In this document: positions 23,422-31,737 of the stretch, piece by piece
Layout of the letters: each line of letters begins with the position of its first letter
How positions within the stretch are numbered: position 1 is the first letter of the stretch
DNA from: Elusimicrobiota bacterium
Lineage (GTDB): Bacteria; Elusimicrobiota; Elusimicrobia; UBA1565; UBA9628
Assembly: GCA_026388095.1 (NCBI GenBank)
Contig: JAPLKL010000008.1
Location: forward strand, 31,926-95,925
Reading direction: 5' to 3'
Length of the DNA: 64,000 nucleotides
Notes under the pieces: model-generated
The model's input: the letters and a program-made list of their open reading frames with translations, nothing else
Told to the model about the DNA's origin: nothing
Databases searched by the model: none
Program-made: the position numbers and the translations under genes

Positions 23422-24203
23422 ATCGGCTTTACCCCCCTCCGGGTCATGATCACGACGGCGACCGCGATCCCCGCCAGGGCCAGCCACTGAGAGATGGAGA
23501 AAGGCGGCCACGAGGCGCCCCGGTCGTCGAAGCGATAGAACTCGATGACGAAGCGCGCCGCGCTGTAGAGACCGACGTAGGCGAGGAACACGGTGCCCGG
23601 CACCAGCTCCCGGCGCTCGACGCGCGGCAGCAGGGCCTTGAGCAGGAAGACGGCGATGGCGGCGTCGGCCGCGGACTCGTAGAGCTGGGTCGGATGCAGG
23701 GGGACGCCCCACAGCTCGCGCGGCGTCACGCTGCCCGGGTCTCCTCCCAGAACGATGCCCCAGGGCATGGACGTGGGCCGGCCGTAGCAGCAGCCCGCGG
23801 CTAGGCAGCCCAGCCGTCCCAAGGCTTGGCCGAAAGGCAGGGCCACCCCCGCGTAGTCGGCCGTGGCGAAGTAATCCAGCCCCACCCAGAGCTTCGCCGC
23901 GTAGCCCATGGCCAAAGCGCCCAGCAGGCCGCCGAAGAAGACGAACCCGAAGCGGAAGTCTCCGACCAGGCTCAGCCGGCCGTCGAGCAGCTCCCGGTAG
24001 GACACGGCCCAGTAGAGCAGCTTGCCTCCGAAGAGCGCCCCGAAGAACAGGCAGTAGATGAGGCGCCAGAACCCCTTCTCGTCGAGCTTCAGCCGCTCCA
24101 TCCGGGATTTGAGGAACAGGATGGCCGCCAGGTAGCCGGCCGCGACGGCGGCGCCGTAGGTGGAGAGGTGGAAAGGCCCCAGCGAGATCAGGATGGGGTG
24201 CAT
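23418..24203 (-). CDS. lgt: Prolipoprotein diacylglyceryl transferase, second paralogue
   Basis: The ATG at 24203 lies inside the end of the preceding lgt gene (16-base overlap), giving 261 residues. It is a seven-TM type membrane protein with the Lgt signature region 'LGRLGCLAAGCCYGRPTSMPWGI' and 'HPTQLYES'. It transfers diacylglycerol from phosphatidylglycerol to the lipobox Cys of prolipoproteins. The tandem duplicate upstream shares the same signature, so the two are diverged paralogues. An Arg in 'FDDRGASWPPFSISQW' and the terminal helix complete the usual ending. Confidence 0.9.
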   Translation of the reverse strand: MHPILISLGPFHLSTYGAAVAAGYLAAILFLKSRMERLKLDEKGFWRLIYCLFFGALFGGKLLYWAVSYRELLDGRLSLVGDFRFGFVFFGGLLGALAMGYAAKLWVGLDYFATADYAGVALPFGQALGRLGCLAAGCCYGRPTSMPWGIVLGGDPGSVTPRELWGVPLHPTQLYESAADAAIAVFLLKALLPRVERRELVPGTVFLAYVGLYSAARFVIEFYRFDDRGASWPPFSISQWLALAGIAVAVVIMTRRGVKPI

Positions 24204-24979
24204 GGTCTCCTGTTGGCCCAGGCGGCCAGGCCCAGGCCCGCGCCGAGCAGGCCCAGGCTGAGGAGCTGCCCACCGGTCAGTCCGAGGATCCCGGGGACCG
24301 TGTCGCCCCGGAAGAACTCCACGCCGAAGCGCAGCAGGCCGTAGGCCGCGAAGTAGAGGCCGCTGAGGGTCCCGAAGCCCAGCCGGCCGGTCTCGAGGCG
24401 GGGAACCACGTAAGACCAGAGGGCCAGGAAGATGCCGGCGTCGCCGAAAGCCTCGTAGAGCTGGGTGGGATGGAGCGGCGCGCCGAGCAGGGCCCTGTCG
24501 ACCAGACAGACGGGGTCCGTGAAGCGCACCGCCCAGGGCAGTTGCGTGGGCCGGCCGTGGCAGCAGCCGGCCGCGAAGCACCCCAGCCGGCCGAAGACGT
24601 GCCAGAAGGGGGCGACCAGGCTCACGTAGTCGAGCAGCCTCAAGAACGGGATGCCGCGCCTGCGCGCCAGCAGCCAGACACCCCCTATGACGCCGGCGAA
24701 AGCGCCCAGCACCGAGAAACCCCGGCTCAACGAGAGGACCGCCGACCACAGCTCCGGGCCGCGGAAAGGGACGTACTCGATGATGTAGAGGCCGCGGCCG
24801 CCCAGGAAGCCCCCGAAGAGGACGACGTTGACCAGGAGCCAGAAATCGTCCTCGCTGCGCAGCCCCATCCGCCCGCGCTTGGCCCACCAGATGAGGCAGG
24901 AGAGCGCGCCGCCGAGGGCGATGAGGACCCCGTAGCTGAACACGCGCAAGGTGCCCACGGTCAGGAGGACCGGATGCAT
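24188..24979 (-). CDS. lgt: Prolipoprotein diacylglyceryl transferase, first paralogue
   Basis: This is a 263-residue protein with ATG at 24979. Several membrane helices and the signature 'GRLGCFAAGCCHGRPTQLPWAVRF' with 'HPTQLYEAFGD' identify Lgt. It follows the metallo-hydrolase gene by 3 bases and overlaps the second lgt by 16 bases. Having two complete lgt genes in a row is uncommon; they may differ in lipoprotein clients, or one may have a modified role. No key motif is obviously lost in either. Confidence 0.9.
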   Translation of the reverse strand: MHPVLLTVGTLRVFSYGVLIALGGALSCLIWWAKRGRMGLRSEDDFWLLVNVVLFGGFLGGRGLYIIEYVPFRGPELWSAVLSLSRGFSVLGAFAGVIGGVWLLARRRGIPFLRLLDYVSLVAPFWHVFGRLGCFAAGCCHGRPTQLPWAVRFTDPVCLVDRALLGAPLHPTQLYEAFGDAGIFLALWSYVVPRLETGRLGFGTLSGLYFAAYGLLRFGVEFFRGDTVPGILGLTGGQLLSLGLLGAGLGLAAWANRRPCTPS

Positions 24980-24982
24980 GCG

Positions 24983-25618
24983 CTAGGCCCCCAGCCGGAG
25001 GAAGTCCTGCAAAGTCTCGGCCGCGAGATAGGGGTTCATCCCGAGTACCGCGCTCAGCGGCGCGCTCGGACAAGGGCCGTAATCGTGGCCGGGCCAGACC
25101 ACGGTCGCCGCGGGCAGGACGGCCAGGCGCCGCAGGCTCCGGTGCATGGCCTCCGGGTCCGAGCCGGGCAGGTCGGTGCGGCCGCAGCAGTCGATGAAGA
25201 GGGTGTCGCCGGTGAAGAGCTGGCCCGCCGCCAGCAGGCACTGGGAGCCGGGGGTGTGGCCGGGGGTGTGCAGGCAGCGCAACTCCAGGCCGCCCGCGTC
25301 GACCGTGTCGCCGTCCTCCAGGGCGCGCAGGCCCGGGAAGGCCGCGCGCAGCGCCGCGGCGTCGCCTTGGTGCGCGAAGACCGGGACCGGCGCCTGCTCC
25401 AGCAGGTCCTTGACCCCACCGGCGTGGTCGAAATGGCCGTGGGTGAGCACCACGGCTCGGATGGCGCGGCCGTCTTGGCGGGCGGCCTCCAGGAGAGACC
25501 GGGCGTCCCAGCCCGGGTCGATGACCGCGCAGTCCGGGCCGGCGCCCCCGCCCGCCAGATACGCGAAGTTCTGCATGGGCCCGACCGGCACCTGCCTGAC
25601 GTAGGCCGAGGTCCTCAT
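24983..25618 (-). CDS. Metallo-beta-lactamase-fold hydrolase (glyoxalase II-like)
   Basis: This is a 211-residue protein whose ATG overlaps the stop of the FtsB-like gene by 4 bases. The metal-binding motif HxHxDH is seen in 'THGHFDHAGG'; additional ligands are in 'TPGHTPGS', 'FTGDTLF' and 'WPGHDYGP'. The arrangement matches glyoxalase II-type thioester hydrolases, but the domain that defines true glyoxalase II (C-terminal helices binding glutathione) is short. The substrate is unknown. Confidence 0.88.
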   Translation of the reverse strand: MRTSAYVRQVPVGPMQNFAYLAGGGAGPDCAVIDPGWDARSLLEAARQDGRAIRAVVLTHGHFDHAGGVKDLLEQAPVPVFAHQGDAAALRAAFPGLRALEDGDTVDAGGLELRCLHTPGHTPGSQCLLAAGQLFTGDTLFIDCCGRTDLPGSDPEAMHRSLRRLAVLPAATVVWPGHDYGPCPSAPLSAVLGMNPYLAAETLQDFLRLGA

Positions 25619-25911
25619 TTCTTCGGCGGCTCGAAGCGGTATTCGATCTCGCCGGCCTTGGTGAACCCGACCTTGCGCGCCTCGCGCTCCAGCGCGGAAG
25701 GGTTCTCGCGCAGCTCCTTGAGCCGCAGGGCGGTGCGCGTGTTCTCACCTTCCAGGCTCGCGATCTCGCGGGACAGGCTGCGCAGCTCCAGCCAATTGCG
25801 CACCAGGCTCCGGAAGCCCTGGTTGCCGAAGAAGACGGCGAGCAGTCCGACCGTGCCTAGGACCTTCACCCAGTGCTCGCGCAGCCAGACGGAGGGGTCA
25901 GGTCTTGACAT
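25615..25911 (-). CDS. FtsB/DivIC-like septum formation initiator protein
   Basis: The ATG at 25911 gives 98 residues; a GTG at 25926 would add five. The protein has one membrane helix (VLGTVGLLAVFFGNQGF) followed by a coiled coil (LSREIASLEGENTRTALRLKELRENPSALEREARKVG) and a short tail, which is the architecture of FtsB/DivIC. These proteins form the FtsQLB division complex. The pairing with eno just upstream is a common arrangement for ftsB. Sequence similarity is weak in such small coiled-coil proteins, so the call rests on architecture and context. Confidence 0.72.
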   Translation of the reverse strand: MSRPDPSVWLREHWVKVLGTVGLLAVFFGNQGFRSLVRNWLELRSLSREIASLEGENTRTALRLKELRENPSALEREARKVGFTKAGEIEYRFEPPKK

Positions 25912-25950
25912 TTGACATTCGCTCACGACGGCACGGCCACCCTGACGGAA

Positions 25951-25979
25951 CGGCCGTCCCCCTCATAGGGGGACGGCCG
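25951..25979. terminator. Strong hairpin between eno and the FtsB-like gene
   Basis: This is a perfect 13-bp stem (CGGCCGTCCCCCT / AGGGGGACGGCCG) with a CAT loop. With the hairpin at 25981-26003 it forms a double stem in the only sizeable gap of this gene string. There is no T-run; it may attenuate or protect an mRNA end rather than terminate. Confidence 0.35.
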
Positions 25980-25980
25980 G

Positions 25981-26003
25981 ATTCCGCGCCTTCGGCGCGG
26001 AAT
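25981..26003. terminator. Second hairpin downstream of eno
   Basis: Perfect 10-bp arms ATTCCGCGCC / GGCGCGGAAT surround a TTC loop, 11 bases after the eno stop. It is AT-poor on the 3' side, so function is uncertain. Confidence 0.35.
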
Positions 26004-26013
26004 TTCAGAAAGG

Positions 26014-27312
26014 CTACCGGGCCGCGCCGGCCGCGGCTTTGAAGCACGTCATGCCCGCGTAGCGCGCCTTGCCGCCCAACTCGCGCTCGATGCGCAGCAG
26101 CTGGTTGTACTTGCACAGGCGCTCGGAGCGGCAGGGAGCCCCGGTCTTGAGCGCGCCGGCGTTGACGGCCACGGCGAAGTCCGCGATGAAGGCGTCCTCG
26201 GTCTCCCCGGAGCGGTGGGAGATGACGGTGGAGAAGCCCGCCTTATGGGCAGTCAGGACCGTTTCCACGGTCTCGGTCACGGTGCCGATCTGGTTGAGTT
26301 TGATGAGGACGGAGTTGGCGGTCTTCTCCTGGATGCCGCGCTTGAGGCGCTCGGGGTTGGTCACGAAGATGTCGTCGCCGATGATGGTCACGCCCGCGCC
26401 CAGCTTGTCGGTCATGCCCTTCCAGCCGGCCCAGTCATCCTCGGCCAGGGGATCCTCGTAGGAGATGATGCCGTACTTCTTCTGCCAGCCGCCGTAGACG
26501 TCCGTCATCTCGGCCGCGGTGCGCGGCTTCTTCTCGAACACATAGGCGCCGTCCTTGTAGAACTCGCTGGCCGCGGAATCCAAGCCCAGCCGGACCTTGT
26601 CCTTATAACCGGCCTTGGCGATGGAGTCGGTCAGCACGTCGAGCGCGCTGGCGTGGTCCTTGAGCTGGGGCGCGAAGCCCCCCTCGTCGCCCACGGCCAC
26701 GGTCATCTTCATGCCGGCCAAGGTCTTCTTGAGCACCTGATAGATCTCGGCGCCGGCGCGCAAGCCGTCGTGGAAGGAGGCCGTGCCCACGGGCACGAGC
26801 ATGAACTCCTGCACGTCGAGGCCCGAGTCAGCGTGCTTGCCGCCGTTGATCACGTTGAGCATGGGCGTGGGCAGCAGCCACTCATCTACGGGCAGGCCGT
26901 AAGCCTTGCGCAGGTAGACGTAGAGGGGCAGCTTGGCCGAGGCCGCCGCGGCCCGGCAGACCGCCATGGAAAGCGAGAGCAGGGCGTTGGCGCCCAGCTT
27001 GCCCTTGTTGGAGGTCCCGTCCGCCGCGATCATGGCCTGGTCCAAAGCCGCCTGCTCGCGGGGGTCTTTGCCCTTGAGGAGCTTGGCCAAGGGACCGTCC
27101 ACGTGCGAGACCGCCTTGAGCACTCCCTTGCCGCCGAACCGGGACTTGTCCCCGTCGCGCAGCTCCACGGCCTCGTGCTCGCCGGTGGAGGCGCCGCTGG
27201 GCACGGCGGCGCTGGCCGTGGTCCCGTCATCGAGCCGGACCTCGGCTTCGACGGTGGGGAAGCCCCGCGAATCGAGGATCTCCAACGCCCGGATGGATTC
27301 GATCTTGGCCAT
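26014..27312 (-). CDS. eno: Enolase
   Basis: The ATG at 27312 (MAKIESIRALEILDSRGFPT) with AGGGAG upstream gives 432 residues, the standard length. The signatures 'DSRGFPTVE', 'GASTGEHEAVELRD' and 'VLIKLNQIGTVTETVE' and the catalytic region 'SHRSGETEDAFIADFAVA' are intact. It interconverts 2-phosphoglycerate and phosphoenolpyruvate. It follows the phosphohexomutase by one base, so the two are co-transcribed, and it supplies the phosphoenolpyruvate pool also used by pckA. Confidence 0.97.
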   Translation of the reverse strand: MAKIESIRALEILDSRGFPTVEAEVRLDDGTTASAAVPSGASTGEHEAVELRDGDKSRFGGKGVLKAVSHVDGPLAKLLKGKDPREQAALDQAMIAADGTSNKGKLGANALLSLSMAVCRAAAASAKLPLYVYLRKAYGLPVDEWLLPTPMLNVINGGKHADSGLDVQEFMLVPVGTASFHDGLRAGAEIYQVLKKTLAGMKMTVAVGDEGGFAPQLKDHASALDVLTDSIAKAGYKDKVRLGLDSAASEFYKDGAYVFEKKPRTAAEMTDVYGGWQKKYGIISYEDPLAEDDWAGWKGMTDKLGAGVTIIGDDIFVTNPERLKRGIQEKTANSVLIKLNQIGTVTETVETVLTAHKAGFSTVISHRSGETEDAFIADFAVAVNAGALKTGAPCRSERLCKYNQLLRIERELGGKARYAGMTCFKAAAGAAR

Positions 27313-27313
27313 T

Positions 27314-28789
27314 TTAAAATCTCCCTTGCAGCAGTCTCTTGCCCGACTCGACGAGCGCGGCGAGCCTCTTAGGGTCATGGGCCTCGGCGTAGAGGCGGAA
27401 CACCGGCTCCGTGCCCGACGAGCGCAGGCCCAGCCAGCTGCCGTCGCGCAGGATGAACTTGAAGCCGTCGGATTGGTCGATGCGCCACACGGAGCCGCCA
27501 GCCAGGTCCAGCGGCGGCCGCACGCGCAGGCGCTCTTCGAGTTCCTGGATCTCCCGCGGCCGGGACATGAAAAAATCCTCGCGGGTGTTGTAGAAAGTGC
27601 CGACGCGCTTGAACAGGCGGTCCCGCACCACGCTCAGCGGCTTGCGCTCGCAGGCGGCGAGCTCGAGCATCAGCAGGCAGGCCAGCAGTCCGTCCTTGTC
27701 CGGCACATGCCCGCGGATGGTGAGCCCCCCGGCTTCCTCGCCGCCCAGGATGAATTGCCCGGTGCGCAGCAGGTCGCCGATGAATTTGAAGCCCACCGGG
27801 GTCTCGCGCGCGTCGAGGCCGTGCGACTTGGCCACGGCGTCGACGAAGTGGGAGGTCATGACGGTGCGCGCCACCTTGCCCTTCATGCCCCGATTGGCCA
27901 CCAGGTGCTCCAGGGCCAGGGCCAGCACCTCGTTGGCCGGGATCCAGTGCCCGCCGGCGTCGAAGACGCCGAAGCGGTCCCCGTCGCCGTCGCAGGCCAG
28001 GCCGAGGCTGAGCTTCTTCTTGGCCACGACCTGCGCCAGCTCGGCCAAGGACTCCGGCGCGGGCTCCGGCGCGCGGCCGCCAAAGAGCACGTCGCGCTGC
28101 TCGTGGAGGCCGATCACCTCCACCCCCAGCCCCTCCAAGAAGGGCCGCATGTAGTTGCGGGCGGAGCCGTGCATGGCGTCGACCGCGACCTTGAGCCTGG
28201 CCCTGCGGATCGCCTTGACGTCCAGAAGGGAGGAGAGTTGCTTGAAATAGCCGGGCCGCAGGTCCGTGGTCTCGATCCAGGACTCGCGCAGGGACCGGTC
28301 CAAAGACATGGTCTTGATGGCGTGCGCCCCGAGCAGTTCTATGCGCCGCTCGATGTCCTCGGTCACCGCCGGCGTCGCGCCCCCGCCCCAAAAGGGCATC
28401 CACTTGACGCCGTTGAGCTGGGCGGGGCTCTGCGAGGCCGTGATCATGAGGCCGCCGATCGCCTTGCGCGCCAGCACGGCGGCGGCGACCGCCGGCGTGG
28501 GCGCGTCGGATGCGGAGAGGACGGTCTTGATCCCATCCAGCGCGAAGACCGCGGCCACCTCGTGGGCGAAATCCTCGGAAAGGAAGCGGCTGTCGTAGCC
28601 GAGCACGATCACCGGCACCGGGCTGCGCTTGCCTTCGCCGAGCCAGGACTGATAGTCCGGCGAGGTCACGCCGTAATCGGGGTTCTCCTTGACGGCGGCG
28701 GAGATGGTGTGCGCGACCTTCCGGACGTTGAGGAAGGTGAACTCGTCGCAGAGTTGCGCCCTCCAGCCGCCCGTTCCGAACCTCACCAT
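27314..28789 (-). CDS. Alpha-D-phosphohexomutase (phosphoglucomutase/phosphomannomutase)
   Basis: The ATG at 28789 (MVRFGTGGWR) is chosen; a TTG at 28825 would add 12 unconvincing residues. It has 491 residues. The N-terminal 'FGTGGWRA', the phosphoserine loop 'TASQSPAQLNGVK', the metal loop 'DGDGDRFG', the sugar-binding 'GGEEAGG' and the phosphate-binding 'RSSGTEP' are all present. The phosphoserine loop has Gln-Ser where most members have His-Asn, which is a known variation. It interconverts hexose-1- and hexose-6-phosphates; glucose versus mannose preference cannot be decided by eye. Confidence 0.93.
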   Translation of the reverse strand: MVRFGTGGWRAQLCDEFTFLNVRKVAHTISAAVKENPDYGVTSPDYQSWLGEGKRSPVPVIVLGYDSRFLSEDFAHEVAAVFALDGIKTVLSASDAPTPAVAAAVLARKAIGGLMITASQSPAQLNGVKWMPFWGGGATPAVTEDIERRIELLGAHAIKTMSLDRSLRESWIETTDLRPGYFKQLSSLLDVKAIRRARLKVAVDAMHGSARNYMRPFLEGLGVEVIGLHEQRDVLFGGRAPEPAPESLAELAQVVAKKKLSLGLACDGDGDRFGVFDAGGHWIPANEVLALALEHLVANRGMKGKVARTVMTSHFVDAVAKSHGLDARETPVGFKFIGDLLRTGQFILGGEEAGGLTIRGHVPDKDGLLACLLMLELAACERKPLSVVRDRLFKRVGTFYNTREDFFMSRPREIQELEERLRVRPPLDLAGGSVWRIDQSDGFKFILRDGSWLGLRSSGTEPVFRLYAEAHDPKRLAALVESGKRLLQGRF

Positions 28790-29000
28790 ATCGTGCGGGC
28801 GATGGTAGCATATGGGAGGATACAAGGCAATGATTTTCTAGGCCGGCCGGCGGCAGGCCGCGAGTGGGCCTTTGGGCCCATTGACACCCGGGACCTTCGG
28901 CCTATGGCAAAAGGGCCGGAGGCTGCTATACTGGGATGACGGCGCCAGGACGGACGCCGCCTCCGGTTTCCTAAAAACCGGTAAAGGCCGGACCGGCCCC

Positions 29001-29028
29001 TTGACAGGACCCGGCAGGGCGCTATACT
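29001..29028 (+). promoter_or_regulatory. Strong sigma70-type promoter for the gene at 29049
   Basis: TTGACA (29001-29006), a 16-base spacer and TATACT (29023-29028) match the consensus closely. The start would be near 29035, 14 bases before the ATG. A short hairpin (CCGGTTT / AAACCGG) lies just upstream. The rest of 28790-29000 shows only a small hairpin near 28865-28880. Confidence 0.7.
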
Positions 29029-29048
29029 TAATGAGCAGGGTGTAAAAA

Positions 29049-30140
29049 ATGCTTCCACGAACAGCTCAAACGGCAGGGTTGGCCCTTCTGCTGGGAGCGG
29101 GCATCGCGGTTCCGGCCGCTTTCGCCGATCCCGCCGCGAGCTCCTCCCAATTCGAGCAGCGCTCGGTCACGATAGGCACGGTCACTTACACTTTGCCGGA
29201 CAACTGGGTGTTCATCAACACAAAGTGCAAGGAGGGCGATAAGGACTACAAGGACTGCCAGAAGAAGGCCTCCGATTTCCTGGCCAAGTACAAAGACTCC
29301 AAGGGCAACAATTACTCGTTCCTCAACAATCAGAACTGGCTGCAATGCCTGAGCGACTGCCCGGGCGGCTCCAGCAGCTCCGGCGTCGACCTGGACTACT
29401 GCATGGGGTCGCCGGACTGCATGAAGGACATCCAGGGGACGCTGGCGGCGGCGCAGGCCACGGCCGCCAAGTCCGCCGACCCGCAGAAGGCGCCGGAGGT
29501 AGGCGATGCCACCGGCCAGCTGCAAGCGGCGCGTTTCCTGGAGAATCCGAATCAGGTCTCGATCCTGTCGGAAGACATGCACTCCAATCCCCCTCCCAGC
29601 GGGCCGGGGCCGGCTCGGAGCACCTCGCAGAAAACGCCATCGCAGCCGCCTGGGCAGAAGAAGGATGCGGGCGGGCTGGTCGTCTCGCAGGGCGGACCGC
29701 TGGGGGGCGGTGGGCCCTCCAATCCTTCGGACTCCTCCAATCCCAGCGACGGCACCATGGGGCCCGGCGGCGACTTGGCCGGGTCCGGCGCCGCGCAGGA
29801 CAATCCGGGCCTGAACTATCTGCGGGGAGGCTTCTCCGGGAACCCGAACTCAGGGATGAGCGGTCTCACGGATACGATCGTCAAATCCTCCCCCTTCCTG
29901 AACGACCACATGAGCTTCTACCTGGCCAGCAACAACACCCCCACCAACCTGCGCGCTCTGGAAAGGGTCGGCTCCGATGTCCTCAACCCGATCGCCCGGC
30001 AGGTCCTGGGCGACAGCGCCTCGGGCCGCGACGGCGCCTCGGGCCGCACCGCCTTCGACGGCCAATCCTCCAACCTGCCCAAAGACGCGAAGCCCAAGTG
30101 CAGCACCAACTTCTTCGGCCAGAGCAACTGCCCGAAGTAG
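29049..30140 (+). CDS. Secreted protein, Cys-containing N-terminal domain and Gly/Pro/Ser-rich linker, unknown function
   Basis: This is a 363-residue protein with ATG at 29049. A signal peptide (about 26 residues, ending AAFADP) is followed by a region with paired cysteines (KCKEGDKDYKDCQKK, CLSDCPGG, DYCMGSPDCMKD), probably disulfide-bonded. A long low-complexity linker rich in Gly, Pro, Ser and Asp follows (about 185-270), then a C-terminal part (SSPFLNDHMSFYLASNNTPTNLRALERVG) ending with two more cysteines. No family is recognised. It has its own strong promoter and is followed by a 20-bp hairpin. Confidence 0.7.
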   Translation: MLPRTAQTAGLALLLGAGIAVPAAFADPAASSSQFEQRSVTIGTVTYTLPDNWVFINTKCKEGDKDYKDCQKKASDFLAKYKDSKGNNYSFLNNQNWLQCLSDCPGGSSSSGVDLDYCMGSPDCMKDIQGTLAAAQATAAKSADPQKAPEVGDATGQLQAARFLENPNQVSILSEDMHSNPPPSGPGPARSTSQKTPSQPPGQKKDAGGLVVSQGGPLGGGGPSNPSDSSNPSDGTMGPGGDLAGSGAAQDNPGLNYLRGGFSGNPNSGMSGLTDTIVKSSPFLNDHMSFYLASNNTPTNLRALERVGSDVLNPIARQVLGDSASGRDGASGRTAFDGQSSNLPKDAKPKCSTNFFGQSNCPK

Positions 30141-30176
30141 CGGCCGCCCCGGCCCGCGCCCCCGGTCCTCCCCGTC

Positions 30177-30218
30177 GCCTTCAGGCGTCTAGGACCTTGG
30201 TCCTAGACGCCTGAAGGC
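30177..30218. terminator. 42-bp perfect palindrome after the gene at 29049
   Basis: Two 20-bp perfect arms (30177-30196 and 30199-30218, starting GCCTTCAGGC) surround a 2-base loop. Such a stem would block polymerase or RNase, but no T-run follows (CCAAAGG), so it is called a terminator with reservation. Confidence 0.45.
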
Positions 30219-30273
30219 CCAAAGGCACTGACCCCGCGCCGCCTGAGAGGCTATCCTCTTAGCAGAGGCAGCC

Positions 30274-30762
30274 ATGAAGCAGACAGTCCTGATGGTGCTC
30301 CTGATGGCGGCGCCGGCCGCTCCGGCCCTGGGCGAGCCCGGGATGTCCGCTCCGGTGCCTTCCTCACCGTCCAAGGAGTCCGCCATGGCCAGCCAGGACC
30401 CCTTGATGCGCCAGATCCTGCACCGGCAGCTCACCCAGCGCAACGGAGGCATCACCGCCGCGGTCCGCATCGCCAGCGGGCAGTCCATCGAGCTCCAGCT
30501 GCCGGATGTGGACTCCAAGCCCACAGAAGAGTTCAAGGATGCCTTGAACGCGGTCCCGTCCGGAGACCCTCTCGCCGGCCTCAAGCCGGAAGCCGGCCTG
30601 GTCGCAGCGCAGGCCCAGCCCGTGCCGGCCGACGCTTCGCAAGCGCGCAAGCCGACGGCTCAGCTCAAAGTGATCGACGAATCCCGGAAGGATTGGGGCG
30701 ACGCGGCCAAGTCCGAGCTCGTCAAGATGGACCCCGAGGCCGAGACGGAACCGGCCGACTGA
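30274..30762 (+). CDS. Small secreted protein, unknown function
   Basis: This is a 162-residue protein with ATG at 30274 and AGAGG upstream. A signal peptide (MKQTVLMVLLMAAPAAPALG) is followed by a Ser/Pro-rich stretch, a region 'SQDPLMRQILHRQLTQRNGG' that looks helical, and an acidic tail. No family is recognised. It is convergent with the PorV-like gene, whose end is 24 bases away. Confidence 0.65.
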   Translation: MKQTVLMVLLMAAPAAPALGEPGMSAPVPSSPSKESAMASQDPLMRQILHRQLTQRNGGITAAVRIASGQSIELQLPDVDSKPTEEFKDALNAVPSGDPLAGLKPEAGLVAAQAQPVPADASQARKPTAQLKVIDESRKDWGDAAKSELVKMDPEAETEPAD

Positions 30763-30786
30763 ACATCCCACCGGACCCACCCGCCT

Positions 30787-31737
30787 TTAGAAGCGGACGA
30801 TGAGCGAGTAGCGGAAGATGTCGCCCAGGACGCCGAAGGGCTGCCAGGCGAAATCGAAGGTCGCCTTGTAGAAGCTGATGCCGCCGCCCAGGGCGACGCC
30901 GTTCAAGCCGTCGTTGTCCTTGCGCAGCGAGGAGTAGCCGCCGCGCAGGGCCCCCGCGATGCCTTCGTTGAAGGCATGGGTGTACTCCGCGCCCAGGCCG
31001 AAGAAGACGTCGGTGTCGCGATATTTGGAGGCTTCCAGGTCCAAGGAGAACTTCTTGGGGGACACCCGCCAGGCCCCGGCCAGGGTCATGCCCAAGGGCA
31101 TGGGGTCGCTGTTGCCGGCGACGTAGCCGCCGGAGCTCTGGCCCATGTTCCTGACCACAGCCGCCACGCTCACGGGCCGGCCGCCGTCCGGGTTGATCTG
31201 ATAGAGGACGCCCGCGTCGGCGCAGAAGCTGCGCGCGCTGTAGGAATCGATGTTCTGGGCGATGTACTTGCCGGTCAAGCCCACGCTGAGCCTGCGGTCG
31301 AAGGCGTGGGCGTAGGTAAGGCCGTAGGCCCCGTCCGAGGCCCTGAAGGTCCCGATGGGCTCGGTCGAATCCGACGTGCGCCGCTCGATGTCCCCCACGG
31401 AGAGGTAGTAGACGCCGGCCGCGACCGCATGGCGGGAGTAGCCCGCCTCGCGGCCGAAGGGCACCGCGAAGTCCACCACCTCGTAGCTGATGCCCTGGAA
31501 GAGCGCGGTGTGCGCCCCGGCGAGCTGGGTGCTCTTGAGCTGGGTCAGGCCGGCCGGGTTGTAATAGGCGGCGTTGGCGTCGTCGGCGAGAGCCGCGAAG
31601 TTGTCGGCCATGGCGCCGGCGCGGGCCCCGGCCCCGAGCTTGAGGAACTGCGCCCCGGCCGTGCCGGCCTGGGTGCTCATGGCCCGAGCCGGCGCCGCCA
31701 GCGCCAGGGCCGCCGCCGTCAGCAGGAGTCTCCTCAT
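30787..31737 (-). CDS. PorV/PorQ-like outer-membrane protein
   Basis: The ATG at 31737 overlaps the stop of the giant gene by 4 bases. It has 316 residues with a signal peptide ending 'ARAMSTQAG'. The N-terminal motif 'FLKLGAGARAGAMADNFAALADDANAAYYNPAGL' is the hallmark of the PorV/PorQ (UPF0164-related) barrels. Strands such as 'GLTGKYIAQNID' follow and the protein ends in Phe (YSLIVRF), as outer-membrane barrels do. PorV is the outer-membrane shuttle that hands T9SS cargo to the surface. Placement after a giant protein with a sorting-like tail suggests a cargo/shuttle pair. Confidence 0.8.
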   Translation of the reverse strand: MRRLLLTAAALALAAPARAMSTQAGTAGAQFLKLGAGARAGAMADNFAALADDANAAYYNPAGLTQLKSTQLAGAHTALFQGISYEVVDFAVPFGREAGYSRHAVAAGVYYLSVGDIERRTSDSTEPIGTFRASDGAYGLTYAHAFDRRLSVGLTGKYIAQNIDSYSARSFCADAGVLYQINPDGGRPVSVAAVVRNMGQSSGGYVAGNSDPMPLGMTLAGAWRVSPKKFSLDLEASKYRDTDVFFGLGAEYTHAFNEGIAGALRGGYSSLRKDNDGLNGVALGGGISFYKATFDFAWQPFGVLGDIFRYSLIVRF

